A DNA stretch of 64,000 nucleotides from Pseudanabaena sp. Its GTDB lineage: Bacteria; Cyanobacteriota; Cyanobacteriia; Pseudanabaenales; Pseudanabaenaceae. Position numbers and translations under genes: made by a program. The notes under the pieces are model-generated. The model did not search any database. It was not told the DNA's origin and worked only from the letters and a program-made list of their open reading frames with translations. Every line of letters begins with the position of its first letter. The first letter of the stretch is position 1. Shown here one piece after another: positions 33,756 through 41,475 of the stretch. The stretch is from positions 157,251-221,250 of the forward strand of contig QBLS01000005.1 in assembly GCA_003249015.1 (NCBI GenBank), given 5' to 3'.

Positions 33756-35273
33756 TTAGTTGGTACTGCCCAAAAACATTTTGTATACAGGATTTTGGCT
33801 TTCATCCCAAAAGCGATAACCGAGGGTATCGAGAAATGCTTGCCACTCTTGCATTTCCAATGGCGGAACTTGCATACCCACTACGATCCTGCCGTAATCA
33901 GAGCCATTGTTGCGGTAATGGAACAGACTAATGTTCCAATTGGGACTCATGGAACCAACAAACCGCATCAAAGCCCCTGGACGCTCAGGGAACTCGAAGC
34001 GATAGAGAAGCTCATTGTGGGCAAGGGGCGATCGCCCACCGACCATGTGGCGCAAGTGCAGCTTAGTTAGTTCGTCATCGGTAATCTCAATGGCAGTGAA
34101 TCCGCTTTCAGCAAAGGCTTTAGAAATATTTGCGGCATCGGCACGATTAATAATTTGGACACCGATAAAAATATGGGCGATGTCTTGATCAGCAATCCGA
34201 TAGCTAAATTCTGTTAAATTGCGCTTACCCAACAGTTCGCAAAAATTACGCAAACTGCCAGATTTTTCAGGTATTGACACTGCAAAAATTGCCTCACGAT
34301 GTTCACCAAGTTCGGCGCGTTCCGCGACAAATCGCAGCCGATCAAAGTTCATATTTGCACCGCAAGCGATCGCCACAAGGGTCTGCCCTGTAATCCCTTC
34401 GCGTTCGACATATGCCTTGGCTCCCGCGATCGCTAAAGCTCCCGCTGGTTCCAAAATTGAGCGTGTATCTTCAAAAACGTCTTTAATTGCTGCACAGGTA
34501 TCATCGGTATCGACTAACAAGATCTCATCGACATATTGCTGACAGAGCCGAAATGTTTCCTGACCTACTTCGCGCACCGCTACTCCATCGGCAAATAGTC
34601 CCACTTGGTCGAGGCGCACGCGATGCCCAGCCCTCAGAGATTGCGACATCGCATCAGAGTCCACTGGCTCCACGCCAATAATTTTGATTTCAGGACGGAG
34701 GCGCTTCACATAAGCCGCGATTCCAGAAATCAGTCCACCACCACCGATCGCCACAAAAATCGCATGGATCGGTTTTTGGTACTGTCGCAAGATTTCCATG
34801 CCAATTGTCCCCTGCCCTGCGATGACATCAGGATCATCAAAGGGATGGATAAAGGTTAAATTTTTCTCCTGCTCCAGTTGCCGCGCATGGGCGTAAGCAT
34901 CATCATAGGTATCGCCGTGCAAGACCACTTCACCGCCGCGCATTTTGACCGCATTTACTTTTACCATCGGCGTAGTCACAGGCATGACAATAATTGCTTT
35001 TGTGCCTAGCTCCTTGGCGCTTAGCGCTACGCCCTGAGCGTGATTACCTGCGGAAGCGGCGATGACTCCTTGGGCGATCGCCGTAGGTGACAGTTGCGCC
35101 ATTTTGTTATAGGCTCCGCGCAACTTAAAAGAGAAGACTGATTGCATATCTTCTCTTTTGAGCAAAAGATGATTATTTAATCGCGCCGATAGATTGGGGG
35201 CGGTTTCGAGGGGTGTCTCTTGCGCGACATCATACACGCGAGCTTTGAGGATTCGTTCTAAATAGTCAGTCAC
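33756..35273 (-). CDS. ilvA: Threonine ammonia-lyase, biosynthetic
   Basis: 505 residues. PLP-dependent catalytic domain (about 1-320) with Schiff-base lysine in SFK50LRGAYNKM, SAGNHAQGVALSAKEL and the phosphate loop VAIGGGGLISGIAAY. Two C-terminal ACT-like regulatory domains (about 325-410 and 420-500; FAVSIPEKSGSLRNFCELLG, FEFPERPGALMRFVGSM) give isoleucine/valine allostery, typical of the biosynthetic enzyme. It makes 2-oxobutanoate for isoleucine synthesis. A composite leader repeat lies 59 bases upstream. Confidence 0.95.
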   Translation of the reverse strand: MTDYLERILKARVYDVAQETPLETAPNLSARLNNHLLLKREDMQSVFSFKLRGAYNKMAQLSPTAIAQGVIAASAGNHAQGVALSAKELGTKAIIVMPVTTPMVKVNAVKMRGGEVVLHGDTYDDAYAHARQLEQEKNLTFIHPFDDPDVIAGQGTIGMEILRQYQKPIHAIFVAIGGGGLISGIAAYVKRLRPEIKIIGVEPVDSDAMSQSLRAGHRVRLDQVGLFADGVAVREVGQETFRLCQQYVDEILLVDTDDTCAAIKDVFEDTRSILEPAGALAIAGAKAYVEREGITGQTLVAIACGANMNFDRLRFVAERAELGEHREAIFAVSIPEKSGSLRNFCELLGKRNLTEFSYRIADQDIAHIFIGVQIINRADAANISKAFAESGFTAIEITDDELTKLHLRHMVGGRSPLAHNELLYRFEFPERPGALMRFVGSMSPNWNISLFHYRNNGSDYGRIVVGMQVPPLEMQEWQAFLDTLGYRFWDESQNPVYKMFLGSTN

Positions 35274-35331
35274 GGCGCTATCAACTCAGGTATTAATTTG
35301 GCTTTGCGGCAAGCGATCGCCACTATAAACA

Positions 35332-35394
35332 TACAGCGCTTTGCGCTTTGCACCCAAAATCTAAAAGCGTTGCGAAGTAACGCTTTTAGATTTT
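35332..35394 (-). repeat. Composite palindrome plus leader hairpin before ilvA
   Basis: Read toward ilvA: 16-bp palindrome (35356-35394; AAAATCTAAAAGCGTT and complement), TTGGGTG, then AAGCGCAAAGCGCTGTA. The right arm also contains the purN stop codon. Confidence 0.7.
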
Positions 35395-36012
35395 TCCCTT
35401 TACTTGGCTGTATTCGGCGATCGCCTGTGGGTAGATCAGATGTTCTTGAACTTGGATGCGTTTTTGTAAAGTCTCGAGGGTGTCTTCTGGCAAAATAGGA
35501 ACAGCCGCTTGTTTGAGAATCTTGCCACTATCCACTTCGAGGCTCAGCAAATGCACCGTGCAGCCCGTAATTTTGACCCCATACTCAAAGGCTTGGGCGA
35601 TCGCGTGGATACCCTTAAAGCTAGGCAATAAGCTCGGATGAATATTCAGAATGCGCTCTGGAAAAGCATCAATTAAAACTTGGGTCACGATTCGCATCCA
35701 GCCTGCCATAATTACCAAATCGACTTGATAGGCTTGGAGTTGCTTAATAATTTCTTGATCTAGGGCTTGTCGAAACTTGTAATCACGGTGATTGATCAAA
35801 ATCGCGGGAATGTTAAATTTTTCAGCCCGTTGTCTTACAGCCGCTTCAGGCTCGTTATAAATTACCAATGCAATTTTGGCTAGTAACTGTCCATTTTCAA
35901 TAGCCTTAGCGATCGCTTCGAGATTACTGCCACTACCTGAAGCCAACACTCCCAGCCTAGGAACGAATTGAGTTTTCGATATCTCTTCGGGCAAAATCTC
36001 TGACGAATTCAC
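35386..36012 (-). CDS. purN: Phosphoribosylglycinamide formyltransferase (GART, PurN)
   Basis: 208 residues. The N-terminal GAR-binding region LGVLASGSGSNLEAIAKAI, the catalytic Asn/His segment RILNIHPSLLPSFKGIHAI, TGCTVHLLSLEVDSGKIL with the essential Asp, and the 10-formyl-THF site MAGWMRIV are complete. It transfers a formyl group in purine synthesis step three. The gene runs in the same direction as ilvA; the two are separated only by the palindrome-leader module. Confidence 0.94.
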   Translation of the reverse strand: MNSSEILPEEISKTQFVPRLGVLASGSGSNLEAIAKAIENGQLLAKIALVIYNEPEAAVRQRAEKFNIPAILINHRDYKFRQALDQEIIKQLQAYQVDLVIMAGWMRIVTQVLIDAFPERILNIHPSLLPSFKGIHAIAQAFEYGVKITGCTVHLLSLEVDSGKILKQAAVPILPEDTLETLQKRIQVQEHLIYPQAIAEYSQVKGKI

Positions 36013-36073
36013 TAATTTTTAATCCTTCTTAACAAAAGCGTGGCAATCAGTTTACTACAGCAATTGAGCTAAG

Positions 36074-36203
36074 TACAGCGCTTTCTGCTTTCTCCAAGAA
36101 GAGCGCGATGGCGCTCTCTTCTTGGGTTTAGATTTTAATTTGTGAATTGGGGTAAGTAGCTCAGCATCAGAAGCTGTTCCGCCCCCGTAGCGGGCGGAAC
36201 AGC
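36074..36203. repeat. Composite module before purN and a second palindrome
   Basis: 36074-36126: CCAAGAAGAGCGC-GATG-GCGCTCTCTTCTTGG palindrome followed (minus strand) by AAGCAGAAAGCGCTGTA. 36173-36203: GCTGTTCCGCCC and complement, three bases after the Rieske gene stop, a likely terminator. Nothing else is seen in 36013-36206. Confidence 0.65.
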
Positions 36204-36206
36204 CTT

Positions 36207-37244
36207 TTAAGAAGTAAAAGACTTTCCTAGACCGAGCGCGGCAAGTTTTTTACGGAAGGTAATTGAGCTTTTATCACCAGCAATATGTACCTCATCAGCA
36301 AGGCAAATGGGTAAATCTTCTGGCCATTGCTCCTCAACAATCGCCTTGTCTTCATAGAACACCTGATCATTAAAATCGAGTGTGTCTTGGAGAGGTGCAT
36401 CTTTGTCGAAATTCCGACAAATCGGTACAAACAATCGCGTCTTACGAGCCGAAATTGGTGAAGCTGCATTAAGAACATGCAGTTTGCCATGAGGGAAGAA
36501 AACAGTCAACTTGGCGGTAAATGGAACGAACAACTCAAACAGTCTTCTCCACAAAAAATCAGATGGAGCTAAATGCTTCATGCCATGGGCATAGTTGCTA
36601 ACTGTACTGATATAGTCGGCACGAAAGCCATGGGGAGTCTGCTCAATCGTATAGTCTGGAACTTCGGGATTATCCTTTTCTCCAAAGGATTTAGCATGGA
36701 TAAAGGCAAAGTGACTGACATCTAAGAATCCTTCCACTTGCCGTCCTGCGGCGGCATCCAAATCCACAGAATTAGGTAGCACCTGAATGTAATCTGGATC
36801 TTCCCATTCAGCTAATTCAGGAAATGGAACTTCACCATTATCGATCAATCTTGTCCAAACTAGCCCATAGCGTTCCATTACTGGATAGGTTTTGAGCTTG
36901 AGTCTTGATGGAATTGTAGCTTCAGGCTGAGCGGGAATATGCACACATTTAGCATCACAGTCATACTGCACGCCATGGTAAGGACAAATAAGGCGATCGT
37001 TTTCAATCCATCCCAAGCTTAAAGGTGCGCCACGGTGCAGGCATAGATCTTTTGCCACAATGATCGTTCCATTGGAAACTCGGTAAATTACCAATCTTTC
37101 GTCTAGGAGATGCGTACCATAGGGCTTGTCGGCTGTGATTTCGTGGGAGAAGGCGACGGGATACCAGAAGGGGGCAAGTGCTTGCCAGTCAGTTGGGCTG
37201 AATGTGCAATTACGCGGTAAATATGTTTCTTGAGTCGCTACCAT
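36207..37244 (-). CDS. Rieske non-heme iron oxygenase
   Basis: About 345 residues. The N-terminal Rieske domain has C-x-H and C-x2-H ligands (KDLCLHRGAPLSLGW, LICPYHGVQYD). The mononuclear iron site is in EGFLDVSHFAFIH (Asp-x2-His-x4-His). It resembles single-component oxygenases of the vanillate demethylase/PaO-like group. The substrate is unknown; there are no membrane helices at the end, unlike pheophorbide a oxygenase. Start: the ATG at 37242-37244 (MVATQETYLP) is preferred over a GTG three codons upstream. No reductase gene is adjacent. Confidence 0.88.
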   Translation of the reverse strand: MVATQETYLPRNCTFSPTDWQALAPFWYPVAFSHEITADKPYGTHLLDERLVIYRVSNGTIIVAKDLCLHRGAPLSLGWIENDRLICPYHGVQYDCDAKCVHIPAQPEATIPSRLKLKTYPVMERYGLVWTRLIDNGEVPFPELAEWEDPDYIQVLPNSVDLDAAAGRQVEGFLDVSHFAFIHAKSFGEKDNPEVPDYTIEQTPHGFRADYISTVSNYAHGMKHLAPSDFLWRRLFELFVPFTAKLTVFFPHGKLHVLNAASPISARKTRLFVPICRNFDKDAPLQDTLDFNDQVFYEDKAIVEEQWPEDLPICLADEVHIAGDKSSITFRKKLAALGLGKSFTS

Positions 37245-37384
37245 AAATATCACTTTTAACTGTAGATTTATGTCTGACGTTACAATCAGAAATGGTTTTA
37301 GTCTGTATAACCTTGCACGAATCTACTCATACCAAATCAAGAAATGACTGCGCTATTTCTTGATTTATTTGCCTTATCAATGTT

Positions 37385-37425
37385 GGCTTTACAATTGATC
37401 ACCTAACCATACTGCTGTTGGTAAT
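37385..37425 (+). pseudogene. Short relic matching ndhF
   Basis: 41 bases match 43862-43902 inside ndhF at 36 of 41 positions without gaps (GGCTTTAC[A/G]ATTGATCACC and onward to CTG[C/A]TGTTGGTAAT) and could be read G-F-T-I-D-H-L-T-I-L-L-L-V-M. It has no start or stop of its own. It directly precedes the first HIP1-type spacer of the TA island. Confidence 0.5.
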
Positions 37426-37520
37426 GCGATCGCACCTCAAACTCAAAAACCGATCACCTATATCTCACACCAAACAGCGATCATCCCCTCACCATCCACA
37501 AAGCCAGATCGCCTTTCTGT
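37426..37520. repeat. HIP1 spacer repeat block A
   Basis: GCGATCGCACCTCAAACTCA, CCGATCACCTAT, CACCAAACAGCGATC and CAGATCGCCTTTC in tandem. First of six similar blocks, all within 37.4-41.0 kb. Confidence 0.6.
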
Positions 37521-37561
37521 GCTCTTGTTTTATAATGAAATAAGTTATATCGCGCCATGTA

Positions 37562-37798
37562 ATGACACTAAATAATTTATTGGAAATGAAAGGGATTATT
37601 CATCGCGATCCCGATATTATGAGTGGAGTTCCAGTTTTTAAGGGAACGAGAGTTCCTTTGCAAACTTTTTTTGACTATCTTGAAGGTGATGGAGGTTTAG
37701 CCGAATTTATTGATGATTTTCCTTATCTAAAGTCACAAGTCATGAGGGTTTTGGAAAGTGCTGCCAAATTATTAATTGCTCAGGAACGTTCTGCTTGA
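37562..37798 (+). CDS. DUF433 antitoxin
   Basis: 78 residues: HRDPDIMSGVPVFKGTRVPL, then FFDYLEGDGGLAEFIDDFPYL, the complete DUF433 core. The stop codon overlaps the start of the downstream DUF5615 gene in TGATG, so translation is coupled. Proteins of this family neutralise the PIN-like toxin and may repress the operon. It is more canonical than the copy at 0.3-0.7 kb. Confidence 0.9.
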   Translation: MTLNNLLEMKGIIHRDPDIMSGVPVFKGTRVPLQTFFDYLEGDGGLAEFIDDFPYLKSQVMRVLESAAKLLIAQERSA

Positions 37799-38145
37799 TG
37801 ATTATATTATTGGATGAAAATCTTCTGAGCAGAAAACTCAAGCAGCCTTTTCTATCTAGATGCCATGAAGTTTATAATGTTGATGATATGGGATGGCGTG
37901 GGTTTAAGGATAGCGAAATTCTTTTCTTAGCTAAGAATCATCCCTTTGATGCTTTTATTACTGCAGATAAGAACTTGCGTTATCAGCAAAATTTAGCAGG
38001 AAAAAGTTTGAGGACTATCGTTCTAGATACTCGTAGTACTAGACCTGATTACTTACTTCCGTTGATGGAACGAATAAGTGAAGTGATTACTTCTTTATTA
38101 GCAGGAGTTGTCATATCAATCAATGACTCGTACCAGTTTATATAA
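37798..38145 (+). CDS. DUF5615 PIN-like toxin
   Basis: 115 residues starting MIILLDENLLSRKL, with the PIN-type acidic residues in LLDEN, W-x-DSEI and DAFITADKNLRYQQNL. A probable RNase toxin of the DUF433/DUF5615 module. The ATG at 37798 overlaps the preceding stop; a TTG at 37795 is also in frame but less likely. Confidence 0.9.
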   Translation: MIILLDENLLSRKLKQPFLSRCHEVYNVDDMGWRGFKDSEILFLAKNHPFDAFITADKNLRYQQNLAGKSLRTIVLDTRSTRPDYLLPLMERISEVITSLLAGVVISINDSYQFI

Positions 38146-38166
38146 GTTTGTTTGTTCTAGTTCTTA

Positions 38167-38226
38167 AACAGCGATCGCCCCTCAAACTCAAAACCCGATC
38201 GCCTATTTGTCCATAAAACAGCGATT
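38167..38226. repeat. HIP1 spacer repeat block B
   Basis: AAACAGCGATCGCCCCTCAA, then AAACCCGATCGCCTATTTG and CCATAAAACAGCGATT. Separates the DUF5615 toxin from the DUF29 gene. Confidence 0.6.
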
Positions 38227-38234
38227 AGGCAAGA

Positions 38235-38711
38235 CTAAAGTGAATTTTGCATACCTTCCCAAAAGTCCAAATTTAGTAAATCATCAATTGACCTGCTAAA
38301 TTGCCAAGTTTCTGGGAACTTAGTGGTCTTATATTCTGGACGCAGTTTTTTGAGACATTGCTGATAAACTGTATCAAGAATTTGTGAATAGTCGTTCTGC
38401 AAACTGGGAGAAGTTTCGATTAAATCTTCAATTTCAGGGCGAATATTGCGAATTGTTCTTTCCCATCCGTTATATTCAAGTGGCATATCGATATAGCATC
38501 GTTTTATAATATGTTCGATGAGAGCGCGAATTTGTCCCTTGAGCACATTTTTTTGAGCTTTTCCCAATGAGTCAATCTCCTCAATCAAATTATTAATATC
38601 TAGTTGTTTAAAGTCACCTTTGTGTAAATGGGCAATCGTTTCTTCTGTCCATAGCAAGAAATCACGGTCATATAAACTTGATGATTTCGTTGATATTAAA
38701 GCTTGTGCCAT
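38235..38711 (-). CDS. DUF29 domain protein
   Basis: 158 residues. SSLYDRDFLLWTEETIAHLHKGDFKQLDINNLIEEIDSLGK and the later WERTIRNIRPEIEDLIETSPSL are the DUF29 pattern, a helical cyanobacterial family of unknown function that is common in multicopy. A GAGGAG ribosome-binding site ten bases before the ATG at 38709-38711 supports this start; the longer frame begins in a HIP1 octamer with TTG. It reads against the flanking TA genes. A second DUF29 gene is at 55.7 kb. Confidence 0.85.
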   Translation of the reverse strand: MAQALISTKSSSLYDRDFLLWTEETIAHLHKGDFKQLDINNLIEEIDSLGKAQKNVLKGQIRALIEHIIKRCYIDMPLEYNGWERTIRNIRPEIEDLIETSPSLQNDYSQILDTVYQQCLKKLRPEYKTTKFPETWQFSRSIDDLLNLDFWEGMQNSL

Positions 38712-38807
38712 TTGTTTTTGACTCCTCGCTAAATTATGCGATCGCCTACTCAATGCTTTAGGGATTGTATATCTTTCTCTATTCTAAACGAATTTAATGC
38801 CTGAAGA

Positions 38808-38845
38808 CACCCGATCGCCTATTTCTCCATCAAACAGCGATCGCT
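38808..38845. repeat. HIP1 spacer repeat block C
   Basis: ACACCCGATCGCCTATTTCT and CATCAAACAGCGATCGCTAT, upstream of the DUF29 gene and downstream of the RelE toxin. Confidence 0.55.
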
Positions 38846-38887
38846 ATTTCTTTCCATCAAAATAAGCACTTGACTTCTAACCAAGCA

Positions 38888-39175
38888 TTAAAACTGATTT
38901 TCAAAATCTCTAGACTGATGCAGAATACGCACAATTTCAATGTAATTTTCTATTCTTTTGTAGAAGATAATGTATGGATTAACTGGAAAACTACGCAGTT
39001 CTTCTGAAAGCTCTTTTCTGCTTCTACCCATCTCTGGGAACTTTGCAAGCATAGGAAACTTGTCAAGGACTTTTGCTAGTAATAAATCGGCTGCTAGCGA
39101 ATCGTTCTGAGCAAGATATACCCACATATCCTCAAGGTCACGATCTGCTTGTCGGGATATCTTAAATCGATTCAT
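38888..39175 (-). CDS. RelE/ParE family toxin
   Basis: 95 residues: FKISRQADRDLEDMWVYLAQ, FPMLAKFPEMGRSRKELSEELRSFPVNPYIIFYKRI, EIVRILHQSRDFE. The pattern (RSFP...YIIFY, RILH.SRD) is typical of ParE-like gyrase poisons or RelE ribonucleases; the two cannot be separated by eye. It overlaps the antitoxin gene by 14 bases, which couples their translation. Confidence 0.9.
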   Translation of the reverse strand: MNRFKISRQADRDLEDMWVYLAQNDSLAADLLLAKVLDKFPMLAKFPEMGRSRKELSEELRSFPVNPYIIFYKRIENYIEIVRILHQSRDFENQF

Positions 39176-39515
39176 TTTTATGAGCTAAGCGTTTTTGACC
39201 ACGATTTTTAATGTTTTCTAATAGATTGGGTAATGTGTCCGAATCGTATTCGGTGTAGTCACCATTTTTGAGTTGTGCAATTCCGATGCTAATGTCTTGT
39301 TGTAGCGTTGCGAGTTTCAGGGCGCGAAGTTCGGCTTCAGCTTGCTCAGCCCGATCGCATATTGCTTGAAAGGCATGAGCATCTTGGACAACGACTTCAG
39401 CTTTACCGTTAACGGTTAGAACCATAGGCGATTGTGTTGATTTAATGCGTTCAATAAATTCTTTGGCGTTGCGCTTGAAGTCGCTCAGAGAGTGGATGTT
39501 TTTTAGCTCGATCAT
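39162..39515 (-). CDS. Phd/YefM family antitoxin
   Basis: 117 residues beginning MIELKNIHSLSDFKRNAKEF, with VLTVNGKAEVVVQDAHAFQ completing the Phd fold (N-terminal DNA-binding domain). The C-terminal part is charged (LPNLLENIKNRGQKRLAHKNE) and would wrap around the toxin. A TTG three codons upstream is open, but the ATG at 39513-39515 is more plausible. It is first in the operon, as usual. Confidence 0.88.
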   Translation of the reverse strand: MIELKNIHSLSDFKRNAKEFIERIKSTQSPMVLTVNGKAEVVVQDAHAFQAICDRAEQAEAELRALKLATLQQDISIGIAQLKNGDYTEYDSDTLPNLLENIKNRGQKRLAHKNESI

Positions 39516-39620
39516 AATTGTCAAAGCACTTAATTCGGATTTAATTTGATGATAACCGATCTATCTCAGCGATCGCAATTTCTATGATTCTTCATAAATA
39601 TCTATCGCCAATACCTCAAA

Positions 39621-39746
39621 TCAAACAACGATCGCCCCTCACCACCCAACACCCGATCGCCTATTTCCCCACACCAAACAGCGATCGCCCCTCATCACCC
39701 ACAAACCCGATCGTCCATTTCCACACCAAACAGGGATCGCCTAACT
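39621..39746. repeat. HIP1 spacer repeat block D (longest)
   Basis: At least three tandem units with a period near 50 bases: CAAACAACGATCGCCCCTCA, ACACCCGATCGCCTATTTCC, CACCAAACAGCGATCGCCCC, AACCCGATCGTCCATTTCC, CACCAAACAGGGATCGCC. It separates Phd/RelE from HicBA. Confidence 0.65.
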
Positions 39747-39814
39747 CAGCAAAAATCAATTATGATCAAATAGATGAAATCTAAAGACTAACATCTTAAA
39801 AGAATCAAGAATAT

Positions 39815-40051
39815 ATGAAAAACAGCAAAAAAGCATACAACTATACGGTGCTTCTAGAAAAGGAAGAAGATGGAGGTTATCACGCTTTTTGTCCTATTCT
39901 CAGAGGCTGTCATTCTCAGGGAGATACTTTTGAAGAGGCAATCGCTAATATTACGGAAGCAATTGAGCTATATATTGAAAGTTTAATAGCTGATAGCCTG
40001 CCTATCCCTAGAGAAAATTTAATTGTCAAACCTTTGAGCGTTTTGGTATGA
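39815..40051 (+). CDS. hicB: HicB antitoxin
   Basis: 78 residues: YNYTVLLEKEEDGGYHAFCPILRGCHSQGDTFEEAIANITEAIELYIESL, the partial RNase H-like fold of HicB. There is no C-terminal DNA-binding domain, so it is the short form. It is followed with a 4-base overlap by hicA; the antitoxin-first order is found in a subset of Hic modules. Confidence 0.92.
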   Translation: MKNSKKAYNYTVLLEKEEDGGYHAFCPILRGCHSQGDTFEEAIANITEAIELYIESLIADSLPIPRENLIVKPLSVLV

Positions 40052-40278
40052 GCAACTTTCCAAGTGTCAAGGCTAAGGAGTTTATAAGAGTTATTGAAAA
40101 GTTGGGGTTTTATTTTGATCGCCAAAAAGGAAGTCACGCTATTTATAAAAATATTGAGGGAAAAAGAGTTGTTGTCCCAGTTCATTCTGGAAAAGATATC
40201 AAACAAGGTACTTTAATGGGAATGATTCAAGATATTGATGTTGACAAGGAGACTTTTTTCAAATTACTACAAGAATAA
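40048..40278 (+). CDS. hicA: HicA toxin (mRNA interferase)
   Basis: 76 residues with a double-stranded RNA-binding-like fold. The catalytic His is in KGSHAIYKN, and VVVPVHSGKDIKQGTLMGMIQDI matches the C-terminal half of HicA. It cleaves mRNA until neutralised by HicB. It starts inside the hicB stop (ATGA). Neighbouring spacer repeats flank the module on both sides. Confidence 0.93.
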   Translation: MSNFPSVKAKEFIRVIEKLGFYFDRQKGSHAIYKNIEGKRVVVPVHSGKDIKQGTLMGMIQDIDVDKETFFKLLQE

Positions 40279-40279
40279 A

Positions 40280-40341
40280 GTGATCGCCCTTCATCACACA
40301 AACCCGATCGCCTCTCACCACTCACAAACCCGATCGCCTAT
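40280..40341. repeat. HIP1 spacer repeat block E
   Basis: GTGATCGCCCTTCATCACAC, AAACCCGATCGCCTCTCACC and ACAAACCCGATCGCCTATA. Lies between hicA and the next RelE pair. Confidence 0.6.
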
Positions 40342-40407
40342 ACTTGCTAGCTTCATTTGCGTTAGAATTAGGAAATGTAGACTTGTTTTATGATTTAGAG
40401 ATTAAAT

Positions 40408-40617
40408 ATGCAAGTATTCCTTAATGATGAAAAGACTAGAGAAATGCTAACTGAAGTCTTGATTGATTTGATTAGGACAAGAAAAGAGCTTTTTGCAGAA
40501 ATATTTCGAGATGCTTTGGAAGAGGTTGGTTTAGCTAGTGCGATCGCTGAGGGTAGAAAAAACGAGTTTGTTTCTGAAGAGACTATCTTTACTATTCTTG
40601 ATGGTGATGCTGCATGA
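40408..40617 (+). CDS. Small antitoxin of a RelE-type pair
   Basis: 69 residues, acidic and helical: TEVLIDLIRTRKELFAEIFRDALEEVGLASAIAEGRKNEFVSEETIFTILDG. It resembles short cyanobacterial antitoxins that precede RelE toxins and overlaps its partner by four bases (ATGA). No DNA-binding motif is evident, so operon control may need the complex. The role is inferred from gene order and size. Confidence 0.75.
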   Translation: MQVFLNDEKTREMLTEVLIDLIRTRKELFAEIFRDALEEVGLASAIAEGRKNEFVSEETIFTILDGDAA

Positions 40618-40880
40618 ATGTTAAGTTTGAGTCTAGGTTTGAGAAAGACTTGAAGTTAGTCAAGGATCGCAATCTATTAACAAGGTTGAAACAAATAATT
40701 TTGACCTGTAAGCAGTCTGAATCTTTGGGGGAAATCAATAATCTAAAAAAGATGCAGGGATATGACAGTTTCTATTGTATTCGTTTGGGTGATTACAGAA
40801 TAGGGATAGAAGTTTTTGAAGATGAAATAATCTTTGTGAGATTTTTGCATCGTAAAGATATTTACAAGTTTTTTCCATAA
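40614..40880 (+). CDS. RelE family toxin
   Basis: 88 residues: VKFESRFEKDLKLVKD, INNLKKMQGYDSFYCIRLGDYRIGIEVFEDEIIFVRFLHRKDIYKFFP. The GDYRIG strand and the terminal RFLHRKDIYKxFP are the RelE-type ribosome-dependent mRNA interferase pattern. It is similar in design to the toxin at 43.1-43.35 kb, so the two modules may be paralogous. Confidence 0.9.
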   Translation: MNVKFESRFEKDLKLVKDRNLLTRLKQIILTCKQSESLGEINNLKKMQGYDSFYCIRLGDYRIGIEVFEDEIIFVRFLHRKDIYKFFP

Positions 40881-40969
40881 ACCCGATCGCCTAAACTCCA
40901 CATCAAACAGCGATCGCCACTCATCACCCACAAATCCGATCGCCTATTCCCCACATCAAAACAGCGATC
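40881..40969. repeat. HIP1 spacer repeat block F
   Basis: ACCCGATCGCCTAAACTCC, CATCAAACAGCGATCGCCAC, CAAATCCGATCGCCTATTCC and CATCAAAACAGCGATC, starting right after the RelE stop. This is the last spacer; none follows to the right. Confidence 0.6.
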
Positions 40970-41046
40970 TTAAAATTCATAAAATTTGGCAGTCTAGAGA
41001 AAAATTTTTATCCTATAATTAGAAATATTTTACTTGCCAAAAAAGT

Positions 41047-41406
41047 ATGCTAGATCCTCTTAATCCTCTTGCTAGAGTCTACGAAAAGATCCATGATTCT
41101 GTCGAAGACTGGAATAGACCTGCACAAGCAGCAAATCAAATATCAAATGTTGCCGAACAAGTTATAGATTTTTTGAATGAAGTTGACGGTATGACTCAGG
41201 CTCATAGTAGAGACTTCAAAAAAGCAACCCCACGCTTTACTCTTCGTGATGGCTCTGTACTAAAGATGTGGAAAAATCCTGTTGGTGTTAACCATGTATT
41301 TATCGCTGATACTCAAGGCAACATGTTTTTTGGTGGTTTTGTTGGGTGGATTCATGCTGATGGCTTAAATGAAGCGATCTCAACAATTAGACGTAATTTC
41401 ACATGA
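41047..41406 (+). CDS. Hypothetical protein
   Basis: 119 residues. N-terminal helical half (LARVYEKIHDSVEDWNRPAQAANQISNVAEQVIDFLNEVDG) and a C-terminal half with FTLRDGSVLKMWKNP, VGVNHVFIADTQGNMFFGGFVGWIHADGLNEAIS, which reads like a small beta-sandwich. I do not recognise a family. It is the first of three same-strand genes (41047-42762) that do not look like TA components but sit inside the TA island. Confidence 0.65.
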   Translation: MLDPLNPLARVYEKIHDSVEDWNRPAQAANQISNVAEQVIDFLNEVDGMTQAHSRDFKKATPRFTLRDGSVLKMWKNPVGVNHVFIADTQGNMFFGGFVGWIHADGLNEAISTIRRNFT

Positions 41407-41475
41407 AAGCATTTCTAGTTATGATTGAATAACTCTTTCATGTGTATATCCAAATGAATTAATGATCTTGATCCT

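Noticed and set aside
37426..40969. Possible CRISPR array from repeated GATCGCC motifs
   Set aside because: Repeats are imperfect, alternate between two unit types, have no constant spacer length and are split by genes; no cas gene is present.
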